64,000 nucleotides of DNA from Bradyrhizobium sp. CCBAU 51765 (GTDB lineage: Bacteria; Pseudomonadota; Alphaproteobacteria; Rhizobiales; Xanthobacteraceae), in assembly GCF_015291725.1 (NCBI RefSeq), contig NZ_CP030038.1, positions 5,445,001 through 5,509,000 of the forward strand, given 5' to 3'. Position 1 is the first letter of the stretch; each line of letters starts with the position of its first letter. The notes below the pieces were generated by a model. The model made no database searches. It saw only the letters and a list, made by a program, of their open reading frames with translations, and was not told the DNA's origin. Positions 18,160 through 28,742 of this stretch are shown here, piece by piece. The position numbers and the translations under genes are program-made.

Positions 18160-19053
18160 ATGCCAATGGATCTTCGCCGGCTCCGCTATTTCGTCGCCGT
18201 CGCCGAGGCGCGCAGCGTCGGCAAGGCCGCCGAGCGGCTGCGGATGGCGCAGCCGCCGCTCTCGGTGCAGATCCGCAAGCTCGAGGCCGAAGTCGGCGCG
18301 CCCCTGTTCCGCCGCGGCACGCGCGGCATGGACCTGACCGAGGCCGGCCAGGCCCTGCTGGCGCGCGCCGGCGAGGCGCTGGCCCTGGCGGCCGACGGCG
18401 TCGAAGCCGCGCGCGCGGTCGCGGCCGGACGGCGCGGGCGGATCTCGATCGGCTACATGTTCGCGCTGGCAAACGCGGTACTGCCGCGCCTGATTCCCGA
18501 GTTGCGGCGTTCCATTCCCGGCATCGAGCTTCATTTTGCCGAGCTCAGCGCCTCGACGCGCGAGGCGCGGCTGCTCGACCGCAACGTCACGGTCGCGCTG
18601 TGCATGCCGGCGATCAACCATCCCGAAATCCAGGTGGCGCGGGTCGGCGCGCAACCTCTCATGCTGGCGATGCCGATCCGATCGCCGCTCTCCCGCCTCG
18701 GCGCGGTGCCGATGGCGAAATTGCACGGCCGGCCGCTGATCGCGCTGCCGCGGCCGGAGCAGGACCCCGCCTCCTCTGCGGTGACGGCGTTGCTGCGGCG
18801 ACATCAGGTGGTGATGCCGATCGCCAGCCGGGTTGAAACCGTGCATTCGGCGATGAGTCTCGTGCTGGCCGGCGAAGGGCTCGCGATCCTGCCCGCCTGT
18901 GCCAAGCTCGGCGCGCCGCAGGGCATCGTGTTCCGGCCGTTGCGGGACGCAACCGACTCCATCGACGTCGCCGTATGCTGGCGGCGCGACTCGCACAGCC
19001 CGCTGATCCGTACCTTCCTCAAGTGCGCCGAGAAGGTCGTCGCGCCAATGTGA
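18160..19053 (+). CDS. LysR-family transcriptional regulator
   Basis: The protein has 297 residues from the ATG at 18160 (a second ATG at 18166 is also possible). The helix-turn-helix reads LRYFVAVAEARSVGKAAERL and AQPPLSVQIRKLE, followed by an effector domain from about residue 90. It is divergent by 118 bp from the amidase-ABC operon and probably regulates it. It ends only 6 bp from the convergent PfkB kinase gene. The long upstream extension of the frame lies over the amidase gene and is a shadow. Confidence 0.88.
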   Translation: MPMDLRRLRYFVAVAEARSVGKAAERLRMAQPPLSVQIRKLEAEVGAPLFRRGTRGMDLTEAGQALLARAGEALALAADGVEAARAVAAGRRGRISIGYMFALANAVLPRLIPELRRSIPGIELHFAELSASTREARLLDRNVTVALCMPAINHPEIQVARVGAQPLMLAMPIRSPLSRLGAVPMAKLHGRPLIALPRPEQDPASSAVTALLRRHQVVMPIASRVETVHSAMSLVLAGEGLAILPACAKLGAPQGIVFRPLRDATDSIDVAVCWRRDSHSPLIRTFLKCAEKVVAPM

Positions 19054-19059
19054 CGCGAA

Positions 19060-19995
19060 CTACCAACTCCAATTGATCTCATGGCTCCAGGGTGGATCGG
19101 CGCCCGGGCGGGTGCAGGTCAGGCCCGCGCAATTGGCGGCAAAGGACAGTGCGCGGCGGAGCTCGTCCGCTCCGATCTTGATCAGGTTCTCGCGCACCAG
19201 CCAGCCCTGCTTGTGCAGGGCGAAGAGCAGCGCCGCCTGAAAACTGTCGCCGGCACCAATGGTGTCGGCAACCTCGACCTTCGGCGCGGGAACTTCGATC
19301 TGCCCTGCCCCCGCGTGCCACGCGATCGCGCCGTCGTTGCCGCAGGTGATGACGATGAGGCTTGTACCCTGTGCGAGCAGCGTGCGGGCGCACTGATGAT
19401 ACGGCTCGTCGCCGAAGAGATAGGCGAAATCGACGTCTGACATCTTGATGAGATCGGCGCTTCCCGCGAACTCGGCCATGCGCGCGAGATAGGCCGGCTT
19501 GTCGCTGACGAGGTTCGGGCGGCAGTTCGGATCGAAGCAGATCGTGGACGACGCACGCGCGTCCGCGATCAGCGCCTTGGTCTCGGCCGCGCCCTGGTCG
19601 TTGACGAGCGTGGTCGAGCCGACATGAACCGCTTCGACGCTCGCGAATGGAATGGACCCACGCCGGTAGGTCCAGTTCCGCGTCGCGGTCTCGGCATCAT
19701 AGAACGCGTAGTGCGACTCGCCCGCGACGATGCGGACAAAGGCAAGCGTGGTCTGGTGGTCGCTGCGGGTGGCGGGACTGATATCGACATTGGAGGCCGC
19801 GGCGTGATCGGCGATCATTCGCCCGAACAGGTCGGTCGAGACGCCGCCGACGAAACCGGTCGGTGCGCCCAGCCGCGCCATACCGATCGCGACGTTGAGG
19901 CAGGAACCGCCGACCGCCGGCATCACGGCCTCGCGCCCGTCGATGTTTCGCGTCGGTACGAAATCGATCAGCGCATCGCCGCAGGCAATCAGCAT
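19060..19995 (-). CDS. PfkB-family sugar kinase, probably fructokinase
   Basis: A 311-residue ribokinase-fold kinase. It shows the N-terminal GGSCLNVAIGMARLG motif and the C-terminal DTIGAGDSFQAALL motif with the catalytic Asp. The ATG at 19995 is preferred because GAGG lies about 9 bp upstream; a TTG at 20004 would overlap the upstream stop by 4 bp. It is the last gene of the polyol operon. Mannitol or sorbitol oxidation gives fructose, which this enzyme would phosphorylate; the assignment to fructose rests on context. Confidence 0.85.
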   Translation of the reverse strand: MLIACGDALIDFVPTRNIDGREAVMPAVGGSCLNVAIGMARLGAPTGFVGGVSTDLFGRMIADHAAASNVDISPATRSDHQTTLAFVRIVAGESHYAFYDAETATRNWTYRRGSIPFASVEAVHVGSTTLVNDQGAAETKALIADARASSTICFDPNCRPNLVSDKPAYLARMAEFAGSADLIKMSDVDFAYLFGDEPYHQCARTLLAQGTSLIVITCGNDGAIAWHAGAGQIEVPAPKVEVADTIGAGDSFQAALLFALHKQGWLVRENLIKIGADELRRALSFAANCAGLTCTRPGADPPWSHEINWSW

Positions 19996-20000
19996 GTCCT

Positions 20001-21644
20001 TCAACCTCGTTCGACGCTGCGCATCGCCGCGCGGCTACCGCGATCGACCTCGCGCAGCAGCTTGTAGACCTCGCGCTTACGGGCGTGAAACGCGGCCATG
20101 TCCGGCGCAGTCGGCTCGCTCTTCCGCCCCAGCGCCGACATTTTGGCCATGGTCTCGGCGATGGTGGCATAGGCGCCGCCGGCCACCGCCCCCAGCATCG
20201 CGGCGCCCAGCAGCACCGGCTCCTTCGTCTGCGGCAGCGCGACGCTGAGATCGGTCGTATCCGCCATGATCTGCCGCACCAGAGGACTACGGCTGGCGCC
20301 GCCGCCCATGATCATGATGTTCGAGCGGACGCCATGCGCGGCAAAGGCTTCGATCACCTCGGCAAGACCATAGGCGAGCCCGCAGAGGCCGGCGACGAAC
20401 AACCGCTCCATGGAGGCAACGTCGGTGTCGAGATCGAGACCGGCGATCACCGCGCGCGTCTCAGGGTCGGCATAGGGAGAGCGGTTGCCGATGAATTCAG
20501 GCAGCACATGAACGTCACGCGCGAGCAGCGCGGCACGACTGGCATCGCCGGCGCGCGCCATGATGCGGCGCTCCAGGAAGTCGATCAGGTCGAGGCCCTC
20601 GCTGCGTGCCGCCGCGCCCGCCTCGCCGAAACCGGGATGCGACTTGAGGAGATGGTCGATCGCCGCGCCCGCGGCCGACTGGCCGCCCTCGTTGAGCCAG
20701 AACTCCGGGACCATGCCGGAGTAATAAGGCCCCCACACGCCGGGAACGAAGCACGGCTCCTTCGTCGTCGCCATGATGCAGGCCGACGTTCCCATGATGT
20801 AGGCGAGGCGGTCGCTGACATCGCCCGCCCCGCCTGCCCCATCGCGACCGCCGATCGCGCCGACACCGCCGGCGTGCGCGTCGATCAGCGACGCGCCGAC
20901 CGGCGTTCCCGGTGCCAGACCGAACTCGGCCGCGGCAGCACGCGTGAGGCCTGCGCCGAGCCGCGTGCCGGGTGCGACGATCTCGGTGCCGATGCGCGCG
21001 TAGTTCTCGGCGACGAAGTCGGACAGGCCGATGCGCCTGAAGAACGGCGCACTCCAGCCGCCATCATGGGCGAGGTAGTTCCACTTGCAGGTGACGGTGC
21101 AGGTCGAACGCTGCAGTGCGCCGGTCGCACGCCAGGTCAGATAGTCGGCCAGATCGAAGAAGTGACCGGCGCCGTCAAAACTCGCGCGCAGATGCCGCTT
21201 CAGCCATAGCAGCTTCGGCATCTCCATCTCCGGCGAGATCGAGCCGCCGACATAACGCAGCACGGCATCCTCGGTCTCGTTGATCAGCCGCGCTTCGGCG
21301 GTGGCGCGATGGTCCATCCAGACGATGACGTTGCGCTGCGCCTCGCCGGACGCGCTGACGGTGAGTGGCTCGCCTTGCGGATCAAGCACCACAAGGGAAC
21401 AGGTGGCGTCAAAACCGATGCCGCCGATGCTGTCGGGTGCAATCGCGGCCTCCGCCATCGCCGCCTGCACCGACTTGCAGCAGGCCTCCCAGATGTCCTG
21501 GGAGGACTGCTCGACGATGTCGCCGGCCTCCTGCCAGATCCGGATCGGATGCCTGGCGGTGGCGAGCAGGATACCGGCCTCGTCAAACACCCCTGCCCGC
21601 GTGCTCGTGGTCCCCACATCGACGCCGATATACGCTCGCGGCAT
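20001..21644 (-). CDS. FGGY-family carbohydrate kinase, probably a pentulose (ribulose) kinase
   Basis: This 547-residue kinase begins YIGVDVGTTSTRAGVFD, the phosphate-binding loop of the FGGY family, and carries the second signature as MIMGGGASRSPLVRQIM near residue 450. The length and the FDATCSLVVLD and VWMDHRA segments fit the ribulokinase/ribitol-type subfamily rather than glycerol or xylulose kinases. It would phosphorylate the ketose produced by the adjacent dehydrogenase. It is separated from the PfkB gene by only a few bases. Which ketose is used cannot be settled from sequence. Confidence 0.83.
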   Translation of the reverse strand: MPRAYIGVDVGTTSTRAGVFDEAGILLATARHPIRIWQEAGDIVEQSSQDIWEACCKSVQAAMAEAAIAPDSIGGIGFDATCSLVVLDPQGEPLTVSASGEAQRNVIVWMDHRATAEARLINETEDAVLRYVGGSISPEMEMPKLLWLKRHLRASFDGAGHFFDLADYLTWRATGALQRSTCTVTCKWNYLAHDGGWSAPFFRRIGLSDFVAENYARIGTEIVAPGTRLGAGLTRAAAAEFGLAPGTPVGASLIDAHAGGVGAIGGRDGAGGAGDVSDRLAYIMGTSACIMATTKEPCFVPGVWGPYYSGMVPEFWLNEGGQSAAGAAIDHLLKSHPGFGEAGAAARSEGLDLIDFLERRIMARAGDASRAALLARDVHVLPEFIGNRSPYADPETRAVIAGLDLDTDVASMERLFVAGLCGLAYGLAEVIEAFAAHGVRSNIMIMGGGASRSPLVRQIMADTTDLSVALPQTKEPVLLGAAMLGAVAGGAYATIAETMAKMSALGRKSEPTAPDMAAFHARKREVYKLLREVDRGSRAAMRSVERG

Positions 21645-21683
21645 TGTCGCTCCCGGTCGCTTCTCGCCAGTTTTGACGCAAGC

Positions 21684-22457
21684 CTACCAGCAAGTGTAGC
21701 CGCCATCCACCAGCACGATGCTGCCGGTCATCAGGCTCGCGGCTTCCGAGGAGAGGAACAGCACGACGGAGGCGATCTCCTCGACCTGCCCCATCCGCGC
21801 CATCGGAGTTCCGCCGATCCAGGCGTCGTACATCTTCGGATTGCTCTTCACGAAGGCATTCAGCGGCGTTTCGATATAGGTCGGCGCCACCGCGTTGACG
21901 CGGATGCCACGCGCGCCCCATTCGGCGGCGAGCGACTTGGTCAGATGATGCACGCCGGCCTTGGAGGCGTTGTAAAAGCACTGTTCCTGCGGCTTGTTGA
22001 CGATGAAGCCGGACATCGAGCCGACGTTGACGATGGCGCCGCTCCCGGCCTTGAGCATGTGCTTGCCGAATTCGCGGCAACACCAGAACGTGCCATTGAG
22101 GTTGACGTCGATGACGTTGAGCCAGTGCTCGTCGGTCACGGTCTCGGCCGGGGTCTCGCTGCGCGCGATGCCGGCATTGTTGACGAGGATATCGACCTTG
22201 CCATGGCGGGCGACGAGGTCGCTCGCGACCTCCGCCACGCGCCTGGTGTCGGTGACGTCCATGATCGCGGTCTCGATGTCGAAGCCCTTCGCCTTCAGGC
22301 CGGCTTTGGCGCTGTCGGCGACCTTGCCGTCGCGGTCTCCGATCACGACCCTGGCGCCGGCCTCGGCCAGCGCTTCGGCGCAGGCGAGGCCAATGCCCTG
22401 GCCGCCGCCGGTGATGAACGCGGTCTTGCCGTTCAGCTTGAACTTTTCGAGGTACAT
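21684..22457 (-). CDS. Short-chain dehydrogenase, probably a polyol dehydrogenase
   Basis: With ATG 22457 (GGAAAG upstream) the enzyme has 257 residues. The NAD-binding TGGGQGIG motif is near residue 16, LVNNAG near 90, and the catalytic Ser in VGSMSGF with YNASK (Tyr-x-x-x-Lys) near 160. Upstream codons in this frame lie over the ATPase gene end and are not family-like. The surroundings (polyol-type ABC importer, ketose kinases, SorC regulator) point to oxidation of a sugar alcohol to a ketose. Confidence 0.87.
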   Translation of the reverse strand: MYLEKFKLNGKTAFITGGGQGIGLACAEALAEAGARVVIGDRDGKVADSAKAGLKAKGFDIETAIMDVTDTRRVAEVASDLVARHGKVDILVNNAGIARSETPAETVTDEHWLNVIDVNLNGTFWCCREFGKHMLKAGSGAIVNVGSMSGFIVNKPQEQCFYNASKAGVHHLTKSLAAEWGARGIRVNAVAPTYIETPLNAFVKSNPKMYDAWIGGTPMARMGQVEEIASVVLFLSSEAASLMTGSIVLVDGGYTCW

Positions 22458-22488
22458 GATCGTCTTTCCGTTGTCTCGTCGTTTCTTG

Positions 22489-23496
<1,008 letters not shown>

Positions 23497-23511
23497 GATC
23501 CGCAAGCCCCT

Positions 23512-24342
23512 CTACTTCACCGCGCCAAAGGTAAGCCCGCGCACGAGCTGCTTCTGGCTGAACCAACCGAGGACGAGAATGGGCGCGATCGCCAGCGTGG
23601 ACGCCGCCGACAGCTTCGCCCAGAACAGCCCTTCCGGACTCGAATAGGACGCGATGAACGTGGTGAGCGGCGCCGCGTTCGAGGTCGACAGATTGAGCGT
23701 CCAGAACGCCTCGTTCCAGGCCAGGATCAGGTTGAGCAGCAGGGTCGATGCGAGCCCCGGGATCGCCATCGGCGTCAGCACATAGACCAGCTCGCGGCCG
23801 ATGGTGGCGCCGTCCATGCGCGCGGCCTCCAGGATGTCGCGCGGGATCTCCTTGAAATAGGTGAACAGCATCCAGATCACGATCGGCAAATTGCCGAGGC
23901 AGAGGATGAAGACGAGGCCGATGCGGGAATCGAGCAGGCCGAAGGACTTGTAGATCAGATAGATCGGCACCAGCACGCCGACCGGCGGCATCATCTTGGT
24001 CGAGAGCATCCAGAGCAGGATGTCCTTGGTGCGCCTGGTCGGCGAGAACGCCATCGACCAGGCCGCGGGAATGGCGATCAAGAGCCCTATCAGTGTCGAG
24101 CCGCCAGCGATGATGATCGAGTTCATCGCGTGGTGGAAATAGTCGCTGCGCTCCTGCACGGTCGCGTAATTCTCCGTGGTCCAGTGGAAGAACAGGAAGG
24201 ACGGCGGTATCGCAAACGCCTCGAGCTCCGTCTTGAAGCTCGCCAGCACCATCCAGAGGATCGGGAAGAAAATCAGGAAGCCGGACAGCCAGGCTGCCGC
24301 CGTCGAGATCACCACCCGCCGCGTCGTCGCCATCCGCGCCAT
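23512..24342 (-). CDS. Carbohydrate ABC transporter permease (MalG type)
   Basis: A 276-residue inner-membrane protein with six predicted helices. The family coupling motif is visible as EAARMDGATIGRELVYVLTP and the protein ends in the usual KQLVRGLTFGAVK. It starts 3 bp after the first permease stop and ends 15 bp before the ATPase start, so it belongs to the polyol import operon. Confidence 0.92.
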   Translation of the reverse strand: MARMATTRRVVISTAAAWLSGFLIFFPILWMVLASFKTELEAFAIPPSFLFFHWTTENYATVQERSDYFHHAMNSIIIAGGSTLIGLLIAIPAAWSMAFSPTRRTKDILLWMLSTKMMPPVGVLVPIYLIYKSFGLLDSRIGLVFILCLGNLPIVIWMLFTYFKEIPRDILEAARMDGATIGRELVYVLTPMAIPGLASTLLLNLILAWNEAFWTLNLSTSNAAPLTTFIASYSSPEGLFWAKLSAASTLAIAPILVLGWFSQKQLVRGLTFGAVK

Positions 24343-24345
24343 GCT

Positions 24346-25218
24346 TCAGGCCTCCAGATTGCGGCCGACGATGCGGACCAGGAAGAAGGCGACGATGTTG
24401 GCAATCACCACGGCGACGAGGCCGCCCGCGGAGGCGGTGCCGACGTCGAACTGGATCAGCGCCTGCGAATAGATCAGGAAGGCGATGTTGGTGGTCTGCA
24501 GGCCAGGCCCGCCGCCGGTCGTGACGAAGATCTCGGCGAACACCGTCAGCAGGAAGATGGTCTCGATCAGGATCACCACGGTGATCGGACGCGCGAGGTG
24601 CGGCAGCGTGATGTAGATGAAGGTCGAGACAGCGCTGGCGCCGTCCATCTCCGCGGCCTCCTTCTGCTCCTCGTCGAGCGATTGCAGCGCGGTGAGCAGG
24701 ATCAACGTCGCGAAGGGCAGCCATTGCCACGTCACGATCAGGATCACCGCAAACAACGGCACGTCGTTGAACCAGTCGATCGGCGTCAGGTGAAACAACT
24801 GGGCGAGCCAGGCGAACAGGCCTGACACCGGATGCATCAGCAGGTTCTTCCAGACCAGCGCGCTCACGGTCGGCATCACGAAGAATGGCGCGATCACCAT
24901 CAACCGGACGAAATTGCGTCCGATCACGGGCTGGTCCATCAGCAACGCCAAGGGGATGCCGAGCAGGATGGTCAACGCCAGGACCGAGCCGACCAGCACC
25001 AGCGTGTTCCGGAGCGAGGCGAGGAAGGCAGGATCGGTGAGGAAGTAGCGGAAGTTTTCGAGGCCGACGAACGATTCCGAGCCGGGATCGAGCAGGCTGT
25101 AGTGCAGCGTCGAGAAATAGAGCGTCAGCGCGAGCGGGACGATCATCCAGATGAACAGCAGCCCGACCGCCGGCGCCAGGAGCGAGCGCGCGAGAAGCTG
25201 CGTCTGCCGGGTTGCCAT
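24346..25218 (-). CDS. Carbohydrate ABC transporter permease (MalF type)
   Basis: The protein has 290 residues from ATG 25218, which has GGAGC at a good distance; the frame continues to 25254 without family sequence. Six helices and the coupling motif EAAEMDGASAVSTFIYITLP are present. It partners the MalG-type permease and follows the binding-protein gene after 84 bp. Confidence 0.92.
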   Translation of the reverse strand: MATRQTQLLARSLLAPAVGLLFIWMIVPLALTLYFSTLHYSLLDPGSESFVGLENFRYFLTDPAFLASLRNTLVLVGSVLALTILLGIPLALLMDQPVIGRNFVRLMVIAPFFVMPTVSALVWKNLLMHPVSGLFAWLAQLFHLTPIDWFNDVPLFAVILIVTWQWLPFATLILLTALQSLDEEQKEAAEMDGASAVSTFIYITLPHLARPITVVILIETIFLLTVFAEIFVTTGGGPGLQTTNIAFLIYSQALIQFDVGTASAGGLVAVVIANIVAFFLVRIVGRNLEA

Positions 25219-25302
25219 TCTTGGCGCTCCGCTCGGAGGAAGAAGGGCGGCCATCCAGCAAGGATGGATGGCCGCAAGTTTGAGCTCAGGGAGAGCCCGG
25301 GT

Positions 25303-26613
<1,311 letters not shown>

Positions 26614-26638
26614 GGTGACCTCCCTTGGACTCGCGCTT

Positions 26639-26673
26639 TTGAGCATATGCCCACGCGTTGGGCGTATGTTCAA
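26639..26673. promoter_or_regulatory. Inverted-repeat operator, probably for the SorC-family regulator
   Basis: TTGAGCATATGCCCA (26639-26653) and TGGGCGTATGTTCAA (26659-26673) form an inverted repeat with 13 of 15 matching positions, only 26 bp upstream of the binding-protein start. Its place just before the polyol operon and its size fit SorC/DeoR-type operators. Binding by the adjacent SorC regulator is inferred. Confidence 0.6.
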
Positions 26674-26760
26674 CGCAAGGGCCACACGTTGTCAAGCAGC
26701 CGGGCGGATGTTCCAGCAACTTATGAGTGCTGCGGTGCGGAAGGAGACCGAAAGTGTTGC

Positions 26761-26866
26761 CTAGAGCGTTTTCGAGCGAAGTGGACACCGGTTCGCGTCA
26801 AGAAAACGCGTCAAAACAAGAATCTAGAGCCCCGTTCCGATTCCATCGGAACGGAAAAGGCTCTAG
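26761..26866. repeat. Dispersed palindromic intergenic repeat
   Basis: The segment contains AGCGTTTTCGAGCGAAGTGG, AAGAAAACGCGTCAAAAC and a terminal hairpin. In the hairpin CTAGAGCC (26824-26831) pairs with GGCTCTAG (26859-26866) and, inside, GTTCCGAT (26834-26841) pairs with ATCGGAAC (26845-26852). I recognise this as an abundant Bradyrhizobium-type intergenic repeat, from memory only. The rest of the 437-bp gap (26614-27050) holds the operator and a second repeat, with no gene. Confidence 0.6.
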
Positions 26867-26989
26867 CCTAGCTGTCATGCTCCGCGACCCGGCTACGCCA
26901 AGGCTTCGCCGGGGTTGAGGTCTAGGGGGGCGCCGAAGCTTAGGCGGCAAGCGGGGCATCCGGTACTCCGTGCCCCAAGATGGGCCGCG

Positions 26990-27030
26990 ACGTACTGGAT
27001 CATCCGCCTTCGCGGATGATGACAGCGGCG
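26990..27030. repeat. Short palindromic repeat (TACTGGAT-type)
   Basis: TACTGGATCATCCGCCTTCG followed by CGGATGATGACA forms a hairpin (TCATCCGC with GCGGATGA). A related copy, with TACTGGATCGCCCGCC, is present at 53313-53346 in this same window, which shows that it is dispersed. Confidence 0.6.
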
Positions 27031-27050
27031 CAAGTGGCGAGACCGCCCGC

Positions 27051-28001
27051 CTACCGCTCCAGAATCGCCCGTGCCGTCGTCTCGTCGGTGATCAGCCCGT
27101 TGATCAGGCCCCCGTTCAACGCCGCGGCGATCGCCGTAACCTTGGCCGCGCCCACTGCCGCGCCGATCGTCGTGGTCTTCGCCGGCACTTCCGGCGGGAT
27201 GCTGGTCAGGCGCTTGTTGGTGCCGGCTTTGAGCAGACGGCCCCTGGAATCATAGGCCCAGCCGGTGATCTCGCCGATGGCGCCAAGCCGCATCATCTCG
27301 AACAATTCGTCGCGGGTGACGAAGCCGTCGATATGCACCTGCGCCTTCTGGTCCATCTGGCCGATGCCGACGAGGCGCAAGTCGGCCCTGGCCGCGACCG
27401 CTTTCACCTTGGCGATCGGCTCGATGCGCACCATCTTGTTGCGCTCGTCCTCCGACGACATCAGGAACGGTAGCGGCATCGGATAGTGCCGCGCGCCGGT
27501 GCGGTCGGCGAGCCGGCCGACGGTGTCGTAGAAGCTCGCCGAACCGTCGGCGGAGATGTTGCCGACCAGCGAGACGATCTGGTGATTGGGCCGCTCGATC
27601 GGCGTGACGCGCTCGACTGCGGCGCGCACCGCCCGGCCGGTGCCGAGCGCGACGATGACGGGCGTCTCCGATCTCAGCGTCGCATCCAGCAGGTTGGCGC
27701 AGCGTTCGGCGATGCCGGCGGTCGCCTGCGGCGCGGCGGGATCGGCCGGCACCACCTCGCAATGGACGAGATCGAATCTCTCCTTCAGCCGCGACGCCAA
27801 TTCCATGCAGGCAGCGATGGGATGCTCGAGCCGGAAGGTGATGAGACGTTCGGCCAGGCACAGCGACACCAGCCGCTGCGCCGAGGCGCGCGAGACCTGG
27901 AGCATCCTTGCGATCTCGTCCTGGGTATGGCCGGCAATGAAATACAGCCAGCCGGCGCGCGCGGCATCGTCGAGCCTCGACTTGTCGTTCTCGGCGGCCA
28001 T
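27051..28001 (-). CDS. SorC/DeoR-type sugar-binding transcriptional regulator
   Basis: The 316-residue protein has an N-terminal helix-turn-helix (HTQDEIARMLQVSRASAQRL, about residues 24-43) and a long C-terminal sugar-binding domain with VIVALGTGRAVRAAVE and LVGIGQMD segments, as in SorC regulators of polyol operons. It starts 7 bp after the HAD gene and probably controls the polyol ABC-dehydrogenase-kinase operon located downstream, through the palindrome at 26639. Confidence 0.9.
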   Translation of the reverse strand: MAAENDKSRLDDAARAGWLYFIAGHTQDEIARMLQVSRASAQRLVSLCLAERLITFRLEHPIAACMELASRLKERFDLVHCEVVPADPAAPQATAGIAERCANLLDATLRSETPVIVALGTGRAVRAAVERVTPIERPNHQIVSLVGNISADGSASFYDTVGRLADRTGARHYPMPLPFLMSSEDERNKMVRIEPIAKVKAVAARADLRLVGIGQMDQKAQVHIDGFVTRDELFEMMRLGAIGEITGWAYDSRGRLLKAGTNKRLTSIPPEVPAKTTTIGAAVGAAKVTAIAAALNGGLINGLITDETTARAILER

Positions 28002-28008
28002 GCGGGCC

Positions 28009-28671
28009 TCACGCCTCCCAGAGATCGCTCATATGCGCAAAGACCCGATCGGCCCCGGCGGCGGACAATATAGCGCGGCCGTCGCGCGCGCGATAATGGC
28101 TGCCACCGACAAATCCCCAGACCGTCATGCCGGCCGCCTTGGCCGCCTGCACGCCGCTGACACTGTCCTCGATCACCAGCGTGCGCGAAGGTTGCGCCCC
28201 CATCTTCTCCGCCGCGTAGAGGAAGAGATCGGGCGCCGGCTTGCCGCGCGCGACCATCTGCGCGGTATAGATCCGATCGCCGAAATGCGCCCGCAGATCG
28301 GTGACGTCGAGCGAGAGCGAGACGCGATCGATGTCGCTCGACGAGGCCACGCAGACCGGCACGGTCAGCCCCGAGATCACCGCCCGTACCCCTGCGATCG
28401 GCTCGAGCGAGGCGGCAAACGACTCGAGCACGCGCGACTTCAATGCCGGCAGGAAGCTGTCCGGTAGCGACTGCCCGAGATCACGATAATGCTGCTCGAT
28501 CGCCTTGGTGCTGCGCCCGAGAAACAATTCCAGCGCCTGCGCCTCGCTGAGCGTGAACCCGAACCCGGCCAGCACTTCGGTCAGGCAACGACAGCTCAAC
28601 AGCTCGCTGTCGACGAGCACGCCGTCGCAGTCGAAGATGATCAGATCGGGTTGTGGCCGGCCTTCGTTCAT
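28009..28671 (-). CDS. HAD-family hydrolase, beta-phosphoglucomutase-like sugar phosphatase
   Basis: The 220-residue protein contains the HAD nucleophile motif IFDCDGVLVDSE (residues 11-22), motif II VASSS, and motifs III/IV in RGKPAPDLFLYAAEKMG and LVIEDSVSGVQAAKAAGM. The beta-phosphoglucomutase-like subgroup includes many sugar-phosphate phosphatases. It lies immediately before the SorC regulator gene, a pairing seen in polyol operons of alphaproteobacteria. It may remove toxic sugar phosphates; the substrate is unknown. Confidence 0.87.
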   Translation of the reverse strand: MNEGRPQPDLIIFDCDGVLVDSELLSCRCLTEVLAGFGFTLSEAQALELFLGRSTKAIEQHYRDLGQSLPDSFLPALKSRVLESFAASLEPIAGVRAVISGLTVPVCVASSSDIDRVSLSLDVTDLRAHFGDRIYTAQMVARGKPAPDLFLYAAEKMGAQPSRTLVIEDSVSGVQAAKAAGMTVWGFVGGSHYRARDGRAILSAAGADRVFAHMSDLWEA

Positions 28672-28699
28672 CCAGCCATTCGATCATATACTCAGTTCC

Positions 28700-28713
28700 T
28701 GAGCAATAGCTCA
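28700..28713. promoter_or_regulatory. Small palindrome upstream of the HAD-SorC pair
   Basis: TGAGCAATAGCTCA is a perfect 5-bp inverted repeat with a 4-bp spacer, 29 bp upstream of the HAD start codon. Its TGAGC half-site is also found in the larger operator at 26639. It could be an autoregulatory SorC site, but the evidence is slight. Confidence 0.35.
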
Positions 28714-28742
28714 CCCCAAACAACCGAATTGGGCTTGCCGGG

